Assembly: GCF_037975245.1 (NCBI RefSeq)
Contig: NC_092574.1
Location: 24,518,713-24,582,712, forward strand
Reading direction: 5' to 3'
Length of the DNA stretch: 64,000 nucleotides
Source: Apostichopus japonicus
Taxonomy: Eukaryota; Echinodermata; Holothuroidea; Aspidochirotida; Stichopodidae
This document shows positions 47,758-58,457 of this stretch, one piece after another; position 1 is the stretch's first letter; each line of letters starts with the position of its first letter. The notes under the pieces are model-generated. The model was not told the origin of the DNA. It did no database searches and saw only the letters and a program-made list of their open reading frames with translations. Made by a program: the position numbers and the translations under genes.

Positions 47758-47985
47758 AGGGACCTGAAGGATAAAGGGGAAGGTTACGAAATTGAGTGGT
47801 CAATCCTCAAGCAATCCAACACCCTACTACTTAACGGGACCACACAATGCAGCCTGTGCCTGGAGGAGAAACTCGCGATCATCAACGCACACTCTAAGAA
47901 GGAAAGAATTCTTAACAAACGAACAGAACTAGTATCTAAATGCAGGCATTTAAGATCACTCAACAGTACCAGAAAAAAGCCTTAA
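47758..47985 (+). pseudogene. C-terminal fragment of a Penelope-like retroelement protein
   Basis: An open stretch of about 75 codons follows a stop at 47755-47757 and ends at TAA (47983-47985). It contains YEIEWSILKQS, QCSLCLEEKLAIINAH and LNKRTELVSKCRHLRSLN. The Trp-x-Ile-Leu, CxxC..EK, LNxRxEL and CRH pattern is the conserved tail after the GIY-YIG endonuclease in many Penelope-like proteins. Upstream parts are absent, so it is a 5'-truncated copy. A hammerhead-like sequence starts 44 bases after the stop, as expected for these elements. Confidence 0.7.
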
Positions 47986-48028
47986 CATACATGTATATAT
48001 ATAGGGAGTACTAGGCTTCAGTATATCA

Positions 48029-48070
48029 CTTGCCTGAAGATCGCTACGGCGTGAAACTTCGAGTAGCAAG
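48029..48070 (+). ncRNA. Hammerhead ribozyme, minimal type I (Penelope-like element)
   Basis: Stem I CTTGC (48029-48033) pairs with GCAAG (48066-48070). The core CTGAAGA (48034-48040) is followed by stem II, CGC/GCG closed by a stable TACG loop (48042-48051), then GAAA (48053-48056). A very short stem III (ACT/AGT with a TCG loop) leads to the cleavage-site triplet GTA (48063-48065). All invariant core bases are present; the base pair nearest the core in stem II is a T-T mismatch. Short stem III hammerheads are known from the repeated ends of Penelope-like elements. Activity is not shown. Confidence 0.75.
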
Positions 48071-48099
48071 ATCCGATCCACCAATTTTGTGATAAATTT

Positions 48100-48103
<4 letters not shown>

Positions 48104-48133
<30 letters not shown>

Positions 48134-48210
48134 TATATATAGATATATATAGATATAGATATATATATATATAGATATAGATAGAAATATATAGATATAT
48201 ATATATATCC
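48104..48210. repeat. (AT)n tract with ATAGATAT interruptions
   Basis: AT alternation broken by AGATAT units. Confidence 0.9.
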
Positions 48211-48214
48211 CGGT

Positions 48215-48290
48215 GGTGGCTGGAAGTTTTTCACTGTTCTGGATTTTACAACTCATTACGATTTCAATTATATATATTCATTTGCCTTTG
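48215..48290. mobile_element. SINE-like tail beside LINE L3
   Basis: GGCTGGAAGTTTTTCACTG, then ACTCATTACGATTTCAATT. Inverted equivalent of 29385-29445. The tRNA-like head is missing. Confidence 0.6.
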
Positions 48291-50165
48291 TCGTTTACCT
48301 CCATTTCATTAACAAAGTCTGTTCAAAGATAGAGCAATATGAAAAGTGGGGAATACTAATGTTTGGTAAAGCATTTTAAGAATATTCTGAGAAAAGTAGT
48401 GCTTCAACTTAGAAATAATTTTAATTATAATGAATACAAGTGGTCCTAATATTGAACCTCGAGGAACACCACAGCGGATTTCAGCATAGTCAGATATAAT
48501 GTTCTTATACGAAGTATTCTGTAAACGTTTCGATAAGTATAGCTTTCCATCCAGTAAAAGGGTTGGTCCTCTAATGCCGTAGAATGATATCTTGTTTAGA
48601 ATAATACATTGGTCAATGGTATCAAAAGGTTTTGATAGGTCTTAGAATATACGAATTCATGTTTTCTTCTAATCAAGGCTGTGGTGTAATTTATCAATGG
48701 CATCTGCCAGGGCAAGCTCAGTTGAGTGACCAGGGCGGAACCCAAATTGTTCCTTGCATAGTATGTTATGAGCATGGAGGAAATTTATCATTCTGTTGGA
48801 CATGAGACGTTCGATACTTTTGGAAAAGTAATAGAGATTGGTCGGTAGTTCTCGTAGATATTGGATTCCCCTTTCTTAAAAAGGGGAAAGACCTAAGCAA
48901 TCTTCAGCTTATCTGGGAATACCCCAGTGGTGAACGATATGTTACAGATTTGAGTAAGAGGGGTGACAATGAAAAGTAATACCCGCTTAACAACATCTGG
49001 CTTGAAATCATCATACCCAGCTGCTTTCTTTGGCTTTAAGCAATGATTTGCTACAAGTAAAAATTCCTCCTCCCTGACAGGGTAGGTAAAAATAGTGTTT
49101 CGCATACTATAATTATTTTATATAGGGTTGTTTGATTTTACAGTATGATTGATTTTGGTGGCAAGTGAGGGTCCAAGGTTAATGAAGAAATTGTTACAGC
49201 CGTTTGCAATTTCTTGATCGTCGCTGGTTTCGTGATCGCCGTCTTTGAAAACAGATGGGTACAATTATTTCTAACGGTCTCACTCTAGAACCTCATTGAT
49301 TACGTCCCAGGTATCATTTACACTATTGTTTCTATCTTTGAATGTGTTGTCAAAATATAAACTTTTAGAGAAATCTATCGTGTGGTTTAACTTTTTTCGG
49401 TAAGCAACATAAGTTTCTTTATTGCTATTTGGAGGAGCTTTTGATAATATTCTGTAGATATGTGTTTTTTCTTTTAATAGATTTAAGTTTATCCTTAGTT
49501 ACCATGAATGTTTTCTCTTGCGTCTATTTCCTTTAGTAATTAACAGATGATGAAAATACTTATTATAAATTTAATTAAAAGTGTTAAAGAATGAGTTGTA
49601 AGCTGAATTAGTATCAACTTTAGTTAACACCTCATTCCATGTGTCCTTGTCAATATCATCAATAAATGTATGTTGAATCTGTTAAAATTTCGTATATGAA
49701 AGGATTCTTTTGTCTTATTGTCTTGTCAAGAACCTTTCGGAATATAGGCATATGATCACTTAAATCAGTAATGAGTTTGCCTGTAGTGAGAGAGGAATTA
49801 ACATTCGTTATTATGTTATCAATAACAGTAGCTACATTACTACTAAGACGAGGAGATTTTGTTATCGTAGGATAAAGCCCGTACGAGTACATAATGTTTA
49901 AAAAATCTCTAGACTTACTAAAATTGGACAAGTTAATGTTCTAATATCCCATAATATACGTAGTACTCTGGTGATTGGTTATAGTGAGAAATATGTTTTC
50001 CATGTGTGTCTTAAAATCAGCCAATGAGCCATTTGGTGGTATGTACACTACACCGATGATGGAATTCTCATTATGGGGTGAATTGCCTTGGAATGATATA
50101 AACTCCGAGTTAACCTGATATTACTTTTTATTGACGTCGGCCTAAAACTGGGAGGTTCTGACAAG
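48290..50165 (-). mobile_element. LINE (Jockey/CR1-like), copy L3, broken
   Basis: Minus-strand frames at 48893-49105 (TGVFPDKLKIA, ending early) and 49659-49931 (endonuclease part with NVATVIDNIITNVNSS and SDHMPIF) match L2 residue by residue but with different lesions. The 5' truncation point near AAACTGGGAGGTTC is the same as in L2, so it is the duplicated copy of that insertion. A deletion removes DNA between about 48415 and 48430 relative to L1. Confidence 0.8.
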
Positions 50166-51494
50166 GATTTCTCGTCTTGACTTCAACCCTATGATATGCG
50201 TTGTTCATATTATGGCAAACGACAACAAATAAACATGACGTCACACCCATATATGGGTTGTATATCAATCAAGGTAGCCACAGCAAATAAAAGAAGCTCG
50301 AACCAAATCCCTGCAGTGATAACGGAGCCCGAACAGCCTGATGAGGAGTTCGGCATCGAGTTTGAGTAAAATGAGAATTTTCAAACATTCTAACACAACT
50401 TTAAATGTGAATAACTTAACAATTTGAATGGCATAGGCTGTATTAATTCAGATGATCTTGATCACTCAAGTTTGTTTTAATACATGCATCATGCATGATA
50501 TGAACTTGAAAGATTTACTCATATTTATCCATTTCCAAGTACGGTCTAGTACTTTCTAATCTTTTAGCTGCTATTAAGCCTATTCTCTCTTTCATTTCCT
50601 ACGGAAACCTGTCACATCCCAAAAGCGTTGAAGAAACATCGAAGTGGAAAGCATACTTCACTTTTGTTTTCAAAGGTTGCTTATATCATTTAAGATGTAT
50701 AGGCTATGTCAGAAATCATTTCCAACAGATCTCCGACAGCCCATATCCAACGAAGCAGATCAAGATACTTCTGCCTTCGGATCTTAGAAATGCATACGGG
50801 GGTGTTTAGACAGAGATTAGGGTCACCCGGGGACAAAAACTCAATCCGCGAATAAATGGGGAAACGAATCGCCCCCCCCCCCCCCACCAAAAAACAATGT
50901 TTGACCGATTGAAATATATTAACATGGCACGACCACAATAATGAACGGGCTCCGTTGTACTGAGTTATTTGATATACATAGTACGGTTTGGGATAAGATC
51001 TTCAAATGTTCTTTAATCGTTATCTGGCGTCTTCTACGTACCAACTTTAATAAAGATAGTTTATCGAATGGTATAGGATTTAATGTTGAAATTTAAAATG
51101 ATTGAAAGTCTAAGAAGTTGTCAACTGATTTTCTCTAAGACATTCATCCCCCCCCCCCAACTTCCCCTCCGCCTCATTCCCGCCGTATAGGCCTAATATC
51201 AAGATAGTTATGTAGTATCAAGATCGAAGTTGAAGTCTTCTCTTGTAATCAGTCTTCTTATATAGCCTATACGTAGTAGTGTCACGGTGTCCTCTAGTCA
51301 TGTATTTGGGAGAAATTGTCGTTTTTCTTTGACAAACATCTCTTGAGAAATTTGAATATATGCAAGTCGTTCGGTTATCAGATCGAGGATCTCCGTATAG
51401 CTGACGGCGAAGTAGAAAACATTTCAATAAAACTTCAAGTACACCAAAACACCTGATAACAACCGTGACCATGATCCATGTACAGCGTTTATAC
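50166..51494. repeat. Leader part of the inverted arm
   Basis: Inverted match to 25806-27138. Frames at 50690-50938 and 51218-51553 match frames in the other arm, but the substitutions between them are not conservative, so I do not call genes. Confidence 0.7.
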
Positions 51495-51614
51495 ATGATA
51501 TAAATATATATATATATAAATATATATATATATTTATATATATATACATACATATATATATATAAATAAATAAATATATATATATATACAAATATATATA
51601 TATATTTATGTACA

Positions 51615-51656
<42 letters not shown>

Positions 51657-51690
51657 GTATATATATATATTTATATATAATTACATAAAA
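51495..51690. repeat. (AT)n tract with TAAATA interruptions
   Basis: Low-complexity AT with AAATA breaks; matches the position of 25580-25805 in the forward arm. Confidence 0.9.
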
Positions 51691-51772
51691 CAGGAAAGAA
51701 TTGTCTAATTGATACCTTAAATTAAATATAAAATTTACATAAATTTTATTTAATTTCCAACATAAACTTGAC

Positions 51773-53408
51773 TTGACTTAGCGATAAAATCATATGACTT
51801 TTGACTAGGTTTGAATATATTTGACTTGTTGACATCACCAGTGTAGACACTAACAGATTGTTTGACACCAAGAAAATGGAAAGAAAGGCTAAGTAAGAGA
51901 AGATCGAAACAAACATTCATTGTTTCTTTTATCTTCCACGACACAATGGGAGACATATGTCGTTTATTGCGCCTCAAAGGGAAGACATTTTTTGGTGGGT
52001 ATAAACTACCACGACATAACTACAAGTATCGATGTAAGCGTGATGACGTATGATGTGACGTCACAAACAAATCGAGGATGGAGAAATAAGATACAATTAT
52101 GAGAAAAAAACGATTTGGCATCAGTTCATAATTTAATGTTATATTTATCAATATTTCTTTGGTATGGTATGTTCCGATGATTCGCTAACTGGGTTTGCAT
52201 GTTCCACATTAGTGACATTAAGCATAAAATCAATAGGCGAAATTGAGTATCCCTTCCCTCGGCAATATGATGTATTCAGAATGTTTCATTTGGGTAATAT
52301 GTGTAACGAGTTCTAAAAAATATGACCATAAGAATATATACCACCACCACCACCTGGTACAAGATGAGTTTTTTTTTTGGCTGTACAGAGTAAGTGACTG
52401 TCGTCAGGCAATGATATATAATTTAATGACATGTTTCATGACTTTACTGTAATATATGTCATTCTTTCATGTTGTATACCGAGAGAGGAAGAGCTACAGA
52501 GTGGGGAGAGGTTGAAGTACAAGTTTTAAAATAACGTCCAGCTGCTATCTAATGCAAATGACTAATCTTGTAGAATTTACTCGTCTCATAGCATTGTAAC
52601 TGGAGCTCACGAAGCAAGTCAACCACAGGACCGATATCATCACTTTACAAAGATGCAGCCTTTTTATATTTGAGCTGGTTGAATTTTCTTAGGCCTATAC
52701 CTCTATGTATTGCACATGACTTTAGTTACTGCTATAGTTGGCTTGTGTCTCAACTTACAATCAGTGAATTTACTTGTAACTTGACATGTCTCGACTTGTA
52801 ACTTGGATTGGCTTGCGATCAAATCAATTGACTTGTGAGTTGATGACTTCACTGAACTTCATTTTCGAAAATCAGACGAATTGTCACATGCCTTCACAAA
52901 CCTGAATTAGGGACAAAACTAGAGATTTATAAAATATGGAATTCATACATCTACAATGTACAAAATATATGCACCTTATATTCACTTAGCAATTCATATT
53001 TCCAACATTGTGCATAGGCCTCAAAATTTCTTGTTCACCCAACCATGAACAGTCATGCAAGAGTTGCTCAACACAATAACAACTTGTTAAGTTTGGGTTA
53101 GGCTTATTGTTAGCTTTATTATATATATTCGATACCAAAACTAAGAAATTCTATGTTTGTTAAGTGTGAATGATGGTACTGTTTGCTCACACCTCACAAT
53201 AGTTTTACAACTGGAAATTGTTAACACTTTTCAAATTATTCAATGTCTGACCTTTTGCACAACGATTTCACAGTTAAACGTAGATTTACCGTATAGAATA
53301 TACACAGATTCTATCTGCATGGAAGCTCATCTACTACTAGTACATCGGCACGGTCCGGCGGTTTGTTATCATGGCGACACTTTAAGAAAAACGTTTTTAT
53401 ATTGTCCT

Positions 53409-53458
<50 letters not shown>

Positions 53459-53590
53459 TATATATAATTATATATATATATATATATGTGTAAATATAAA
53501 TATATATTATATGACTATATTATATTAACCCTTATTTATACAAAATTACTCTTATAAAAATTTAAAGATTTCATTTATTTTTTATTTTTT
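51773..53590 (+). repeat. Intron 2 sequence of dispanin copy D, without exons 1-2
   Basis: Direct match to 45360-46900 of copy C. It starts abruptly at CTTGACTTGACTTAGCG next to a short repeat block, so exons 1 and 2 are lost or separated. An (AT)n tract lies at 53409-53515. Confidence 0.7.
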
Positions 53591-53594
53591 ACAG

Positions 53595-55486
53595 ATTATT
53601 CGTAGCCCGGAAGATTTGAATGTTATAACTTCCATTAGGACCAAGGCCAAATTGTCCTTGGTCTGTCCATTGTGTGCTCTTTGTCTTTCTGGCCGTTGTT
53701 TTGCACCATTCCGGCCATAGTATTTGCTATTTTGGTCAGTATTCTGAAGATAATTGATTGATAATGGCTGTTTGTATTATATAAAGTGTTAAGAGGGCCC
53801 ATTGTAGCCTAACGCTAGTCACTGCTAGTGAGGAACCTAATGTTATAATATAGAAAGTATTTGAAATTGCCTACGTGATGAATCAGTATTTGAGAAATTA
53901 GGTCGGGTTACCGTGAATGTTAATAATGTTATAATAATGTTATAATACACGATTGTTCTGGTATATTCCTTATGATGACGCGCTGGTCTCGGGTTAACGT
54001 CGGTTTACGTGAGATCGCGTGCAAGCTGTGCACACATCTTCGTGGACTCTCTGGAATGTTCGCGAGATATGCAAAGGACTTCCGCGAAACGTAGAAACCG
54101 GGTCGCATTGTTACCCAGGTGTATCGAGAAAGATCTAGATGATTCTTGACATGGCGAATCGTATAAAAGCCCGCCCAGATCGGAGAGTTTCTCAGTTTCT
54201 GAACGAATACAAGCGACGACACATATTATACCATTCTACTATATATCGTCAGTGCTCAACTTCCAGTAGTTTCTGAAGGATTGAGATATCGATACCAAGA
54301 TTGATTCTATACTTCCATTCAGAAGTTTGAAGAGGACTTTGCTGTGAAATTTCAGTGTTCCAGTCTTTATTTCGGAGAAGGTGAAGAATTTCTGTCTCCG
54401 TTGAGGAAGTTCGTTACGCCAGGAGTTGGTGGCTATAAAGCTGATTTTGGACTGACTCTGGTAATATTTAGTCGGCGAGAAGTTCGACTTGTGCTTCACT
54501 TTATTGTGGCTGGAAGTCCGTCTTCTATATTGGAGCATCGCCGGAAAGAAGGTGACTGCTGTTTGTGGGATCGCGAGAAACTTCGTCGAGGACCAGTGAA
54601 TTTAACGGTACAACGGACCGAGAATCGTCATCATCAAGGTCGTGGCCGCTGAGGGATATCGCCGTAGGAAGAGACCAGCGTGTTTTAAAGTGTATCCTAT
54701 CTTGTTAAGTTTGTGAGTAATTTTCTATATATTTGTAATTACCACTTGTTGTTGTTGGATCAAACTCCATTGTTCAATATAGTTTACGTTCTCATATTAA
54801 TTCTCTAGACTCGTCAATTTGTCTGTGTTCCTTACGGAAACGAACCCAGGCTTGTGTCTCGTTAAAAATTAGTTATCGAGACCTCTCGCATTCCAACGTA
54901 ACAAAATGTATACACGTGACTGATTGTTTGAAATAGCGTTGACTATTTTGTCGCCTGTTAATGTTAGTTTGACCAATCCAATCGAGTATAACTCTAAATA
55001 ATTTTCAATCCTATGATGGACGTTTTACCATGACACCTTTATTTCCATCAATTACTATTTTTCTTTCATTTCTATCATTCAGTTACATGTTTTGCTCTGA
55101 GCGTGTTATTTATAAGTGTCTGGAGGCGACGGAGTTGTTAGAAACGAATGGCACCAATAACAATCAATATTGCAAGCTTAACATCCTCAACACTGAGGCA
55201 ACACTGATGGCTGGTAAGCAACATTGAATAATAAATATAAAAATGTCCCCAAGAGTGTCTCAGGTAATAAATAACATTGCTCGCATGTGATTAATTTTTA
55301 CTTTCTCCGTCATTTCTACAGGCTTTGACTGGAATCGGCACCAACATCCACAATGCTCTGTCACACGCAAATATCGCAGCCATTCTGACAGGCGTTGCAA
55401 CTGTATGTTTCGCGATTCTGGTGATTGTTTGCATCGCTTTTAACGTCTTCATCAATAGCGTAATCAATAACATAAACCAATTATGA
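53595..55486 (+). pseudogene. Dispanin-like copy D: frameshifted exon 3 and intact exon 4
   Basis: Exon 3 (53595-53734) has the usual acceptor and the GTCAGT donor but is 140 bases long instead of 141. After TSIRTKAKLSLV the frame shifts and the first membrane helix is destroyed. Exon 4 (55322-55486) is open: ALTGIGTNIHNALSHANIAA, a second helix (VCFAILVIVCIAFNVF) and a novel tail ending INQL, five codons longer than in A. Exons 1-2 are not found upstream. A solo LTR sits in the intron. The gene is probably dead. Confidence 0.7.
53787..54903 (+). mobile_element. Solo LTR, probably of a Ty3-like retrotransposon
   Basis: A 1,117-bp insertion in intron 3 of copy D, defined by comparison with copy C. 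It begins TGTTAAGAGG and ends AACGTAACA, so TGTTA/TAACA form the short LTR inverted ends. A TATA box (TATAAAAG, 54162-54169) gives the plus orientation. The flanks AAAG and AAAT are close to a 4-bp target duplication. No internal region or second LTR is present. The 102-codon frame at 54344-54652 is not supported. Confidence 0.7.
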
Positions 55487-55589
55487 AAATTTAAACATAA
55501 AAACATCTACATCATACTATCGGTATTTATGGTTTTGCCATCGTATGGGTTCCTCGCGTTAATGGTGTGTGTAACAAAGTAGCTTAAAG

Positions 55590-55925
55590 GTACTGGTATT
55601 ATGTTTAAAGTGAAAGACTCCCTTTCGAAAGAAGCATTACTCTATATTTACAAAGCACTTATTCTTCCGTACATTACCTATACAGTACACCTCTTGGGGG
55701 GTTCTCCTTTTCTTGTTATGTTTATAAGATTCATATTTTACAGAAACGTATTCTCAGAATTATCTGCGGTACTCCCTAACTTTCTTCGCAGTCCTCTTTG
55801 GACTTTATTGAAAACATTAATGGCTTTTGATATCACCACTCATCAGACTACTGTTTCTTTAGCAATATTTAAATCATATGCTCCCTCATAATTTTAACAA
55901 CTACTTCATCAAAATCAATTCAGTT
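55590..55925 (+). mobile_element. 3' fragment of another LINE reverse transcriptase
   Basis: The frame 55601-55891 reads VKDSLSKEALLYIYKALILP then YITYTVHLLGG, the region just after the reverse transcriptase palm in LINEs. A shifted frame continues with LPHNFNNYFIKINSV. It differs from L0-L3, so it belongs to a different LINE family. Truncated at both ends. Confidence 0.6.
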
Positions 55926-55948
55926 ATATATATATATATATATATATG

Positions 55949-56010
<62 letters not shown>
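55924..56010. repeat. (AT)n microsatellite
   Basis: Simple AT alternation joining the LINE fragment to the copy E region. Confidence 0.9.
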
Positions 56011-56011
<1 letters not shown>

Positions 56012-56471
56012 GTGTATATACTATACGGTAAATCTACGTTTAACTGTGAAATCATTGTGCACAAGGTCAGACATTGAATATTTGAAAAGTGTTTACAATT
56101 TCCAGTTGTAAAACTATTGTGAGGTGTGAGCAAACAGTACCGTCATTCACACTTAACACACATAGAATTTCCTAGTTTTGGTATCGAATATATATAATAA
56201 AGCTAACAATACGCCTAACCCAAACTTAACAAGTCGTTATTATGTTGAGCAACTCTTGCATGACTGTTCATGACTCACCTACACTCTCTATCTCTCCACT
56301 CTCGATATACAACATGAAATAATGACACATGTTACAGTAAAGTCATGTCAGTACTGACTAACTGATTATCTGAAGTAGAGTCACAAAATGTAACTCGAGT
56401 CTGACTCGAGTACACAGTCATTGACTCTAGTCAAAAACACTGTTTATAGACCCATGCCTTTAACACCGTTA

Positions 56472-56809
56472 TACAACACCTAATTACTTTCCGGCCATTT
56501 GATTGGTCAATTGCTCGTCGATTGCATGCAAAATCCGCTCTATTGCACTCTATGAAATAGAACCATGTGTTATACTTTTTTGATAGCACTTTTTTCAATG
56601 GTAAGAGAGCAGAGAAACCTGTCTGTTCAAAACAATCTGTTGCATGAGTGCATTTTACATCCAATTATATCCAAATTTGAAGGTGTTGTATGAAACAAAT
56701 AATGAATGGTTTCCATTCGTGAATGCGCCTCATTGAATGGAACAAATTACATCTTTCAACTCATGAAATATTTGCACTATTGCACTCATAACCATTTATT
56801 ATTGGTGTA
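56472..56809. mobile_element. Harbinger-like MITE in intron 2 of copy E
   Basis: A 338-bp insertion flanked by TTA on both sides (56469-56471 and 56810-56812). The other copies read CGTTAATC uninterrupted. The ends are TACAACACC and GGTGTA, imperfect inverted repeats. A perfect 11-bp inverted pair, ATACAACACCT, links 56471-56481 with about 56681-56691. TTA duplications are typical of PIF/Harbinger elements. No transposase. Confidence 0.65.
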
Positions 56810-56933
56810 TTAATCAACTATCAGTTAGAAGTATAGTGTCAAAGGAAGTTGAAGAGATATTTACGAAATATTTCGTAATTAGATGTTTTGCTGAAACAAA
56901 TAAAGCTTTCAGAATGTAATTAAAACATATGAC

Positions 56934-57182
56934 CTGAGGTACATGTGGTACCGGTTGTGCAATAAACACGGTGTTGGTACTTTCGGGATACAACAGTGGT
57001 CGCTCTTTAATCTGAACTTGGTCTGTAAAGCATTGACAAAAGCATAAGAGTATAAGTTAAGTTCAAACATTCGTTAAAAAGACAAACCTTTGGACGATAT
57101 TATCATATGATGTATTGTTTGTTAATAAATAATAACTGATATTAAATCAGATGGCTTACCATTATTTGTGATACTCCTTTGT
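56934..57182 (-). pseudogene. Dispanin-like copy E: exon 1-2 remnants
   Basis: Exon 2 (56934-57022) keeps acceptor and donor and is 89 bases long, 87 fewer than in A. It reads DQVQIKERPLLYPESTNTVF then IAQPVPHVPQ, with the whole PQYPG tract missing but the phase kept. In exon 1 (57160-57182) the ATG has become AAG and nine bases are deleted. No exons 3-4 follow, so this is a pseudogene. Confidence 0.7.
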
Positions 57183-57424
57183 CAGTTCGACTTAGTATTA
57201 CTGAGTGTTGTGTCAGAAGGTACCGTACGCTATGACTATGGCTTTCCTAACAGGTGCCCTCAAACGCATCTCGTAAGGTCGTAATTTCACTGTAGGCGTT
57301 TGTCACCTGTATCGATCAATACTAGTTCTGTTTTTGAGACATATTTGCCTTGCTCTAGAGATCAAACATGATGCTAACCAACTCGAAATCATTTCGATTC
57401 CTAATACCGGATCTCGAAAGAGAT

Positions 57425-57610
57425 GCTTTGAACAGACTGTTGTTAATGAAATTTAGGTAAACAACAAAGCCAATGAATTTATATATAATTGAAATCGTAG
57501 TGAGTTGGAAAATCCTGAACAGTGAAAAAACTTCCAGCCTCCACCGGGATTCGAACCCGGGCCTCCCGCTTTATGTGCGGACACACTAACCACTAGGTTA
57601 TGGACCCCAG
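57425..57610 (-). mobile_element. tRNA-derived SINE with LINE-like tail
   Basis: On the minus strand a tRNA-like head (57538-57607) has an A box TAGTGGTTAGTG (57584-57595) and a perfect B box GGTTCGAATCC (57547-57557) with a sound T-stem CCGGG/CCCGG. The acceptor stem pairs badly and the anticodon loop lacks the usual T33, so it is not a working tRNA. The body GGCTGGAAGTTTTTTCACTG runs into the same sequence that ends the LINEs L1-L3. Confidence 0.75.
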
Positions 57611-57629
57611 GAACTAAAGTTTTGTTATT

Positions 57630-57633
<4 letters not shown>

Positions 57634-57686
<53 letters not shown>

Positions 57687-57866
57687 AATATATATAAATA
57701 TGTAAATATATATAAATATATATATATATATATAAATATATATATAAATATGTAAATATATATATATATATATATAAATATATATAAATATATATATATA
57801 TATAAACAATATATATATAAACAATATATATATATATATATATCTATATAGCCTATATATATATAT

Positions 57867-57944
<78 letters not shown>

Positions 57945-57945
57945 A
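57634..57945. repeat. Long (AT)n tract with TAAATA and CTATAT interruptions
   Basis: About 310 bp of low-complexity AT. The Tyr/Ile frames are artefacts. Confidence 0.9.
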
Positions 57946-58053
57946 AGAAGAAATCAACTTAAAAGGCTGATTTAAGTTTAATCTTTCGCAACATAAATCA
58001 GTTTATTTGTACCTACATCCATATCAATGTAACAGAAACCCTTTATCATTATA

Positions 58054-58353
58054 TCACATTTCCCAGAGGAAAAGAGACAAATGATAAAGTAATGACGAGG
58101 CAAAATAACTCTTTTCTCTCGACACCTTCACCTTTTCATAGTATACAGCAGTCATCCCCCCCCCCTCCCCCTCCGGGTTGTGAATACCATTTACAAAGTC
58201 ACGAACATTTCTGGCTTTCGAAGCAACTTTTAAAGCCACATCAAGTATATGGCCTTTGGGTGAAAAAGTCAATTGTTGCTGTTTACTGTAATAATTTATA
58301 TTACAGAATATTGTATGAGGATTGTATCTACCTCCTCTATTCCCTGCTGTCAA
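58054..58353 (-). other. Unrecognised exon-like reading frame
   Basis: The frame contains QQQLTFSPKGHILDVALK then VASKARNVRDFVNGIHNPEG, a non-repetitive, mixed composition unlike the chance frames nearby. On the minus strand it is preceded by ATTATTACAG (near 58290), and a GTAAAT or GTATTC donor lies within the part ending FVNG, so an exon of about 80-100 bases is possible. It then runs into a G-run (Gly-rich). No family recognised. Confidence 0.25.
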
Positions 58354-58399
58354 AACTGCCCAAGGGCCATGATGTCGTCGTGACTAGTTTCAGGAATAC

Positions 58400-58457
58400 G
58401 TAGAAAGAAGAAGAACAAGAAGAAGAAAATGAAGAAGACGATTAAGAAGAAGAAGTT
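58400..58457. repeat. (GAA)n-type microsatellite
   Basis: Repeats of GAAGAA with AAC and GAT interruptions. Confidence 0.85.

Larger units (their letters stand above)
41080..51500. repeat. Inverted arm of the large duplication
   Basis: Reads, in reverse, leader, LINE L3, SINE tail, dispanin C (plus strand) and its upstream region. The inner part (41080-41470) also matches 7030-7400 of the copy A block, so it extends beyond the part retained beside B. Confidence 0.8.
56020..57250 (-). repeat. Partial dispanin block, copy E
   Basis: Minus-strand match to the intron 2, exon 2, exon 1 and promoter-proximal parts of copies A-C. It ends upstream near GTACCGTACGCTATGACTATG. Exons 3 and 4 are absent. 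Confidence 0.7.

Noticed and set aside
50335-50365. CTGATGAGGAGTTCGG as a second hammerhead core (also inverted near 26950)
   Set aside because: No GAAA follows a stem II, and no stem I partner exists; it is duplicated leader sequence.
54344-54652. 102-codon frame inside the solo LTR
   Set aside because: LTR internal sequence; a frame is also open on the opposite strand and nothing matches a known protein.
55030-55227. An extra dispanin exon (CSERVIYKCLEATELLE)
   Set aside because: The matching DNA in A, B and C has stops or shifts, and exons 3 and 4 already join in phase without it.
57538-57607. A functional tRNA gene
   Set aside because: The acceptor stem has mismatches and the anticodon loop lacks T33; the sequence continues into a repeated SINE body.
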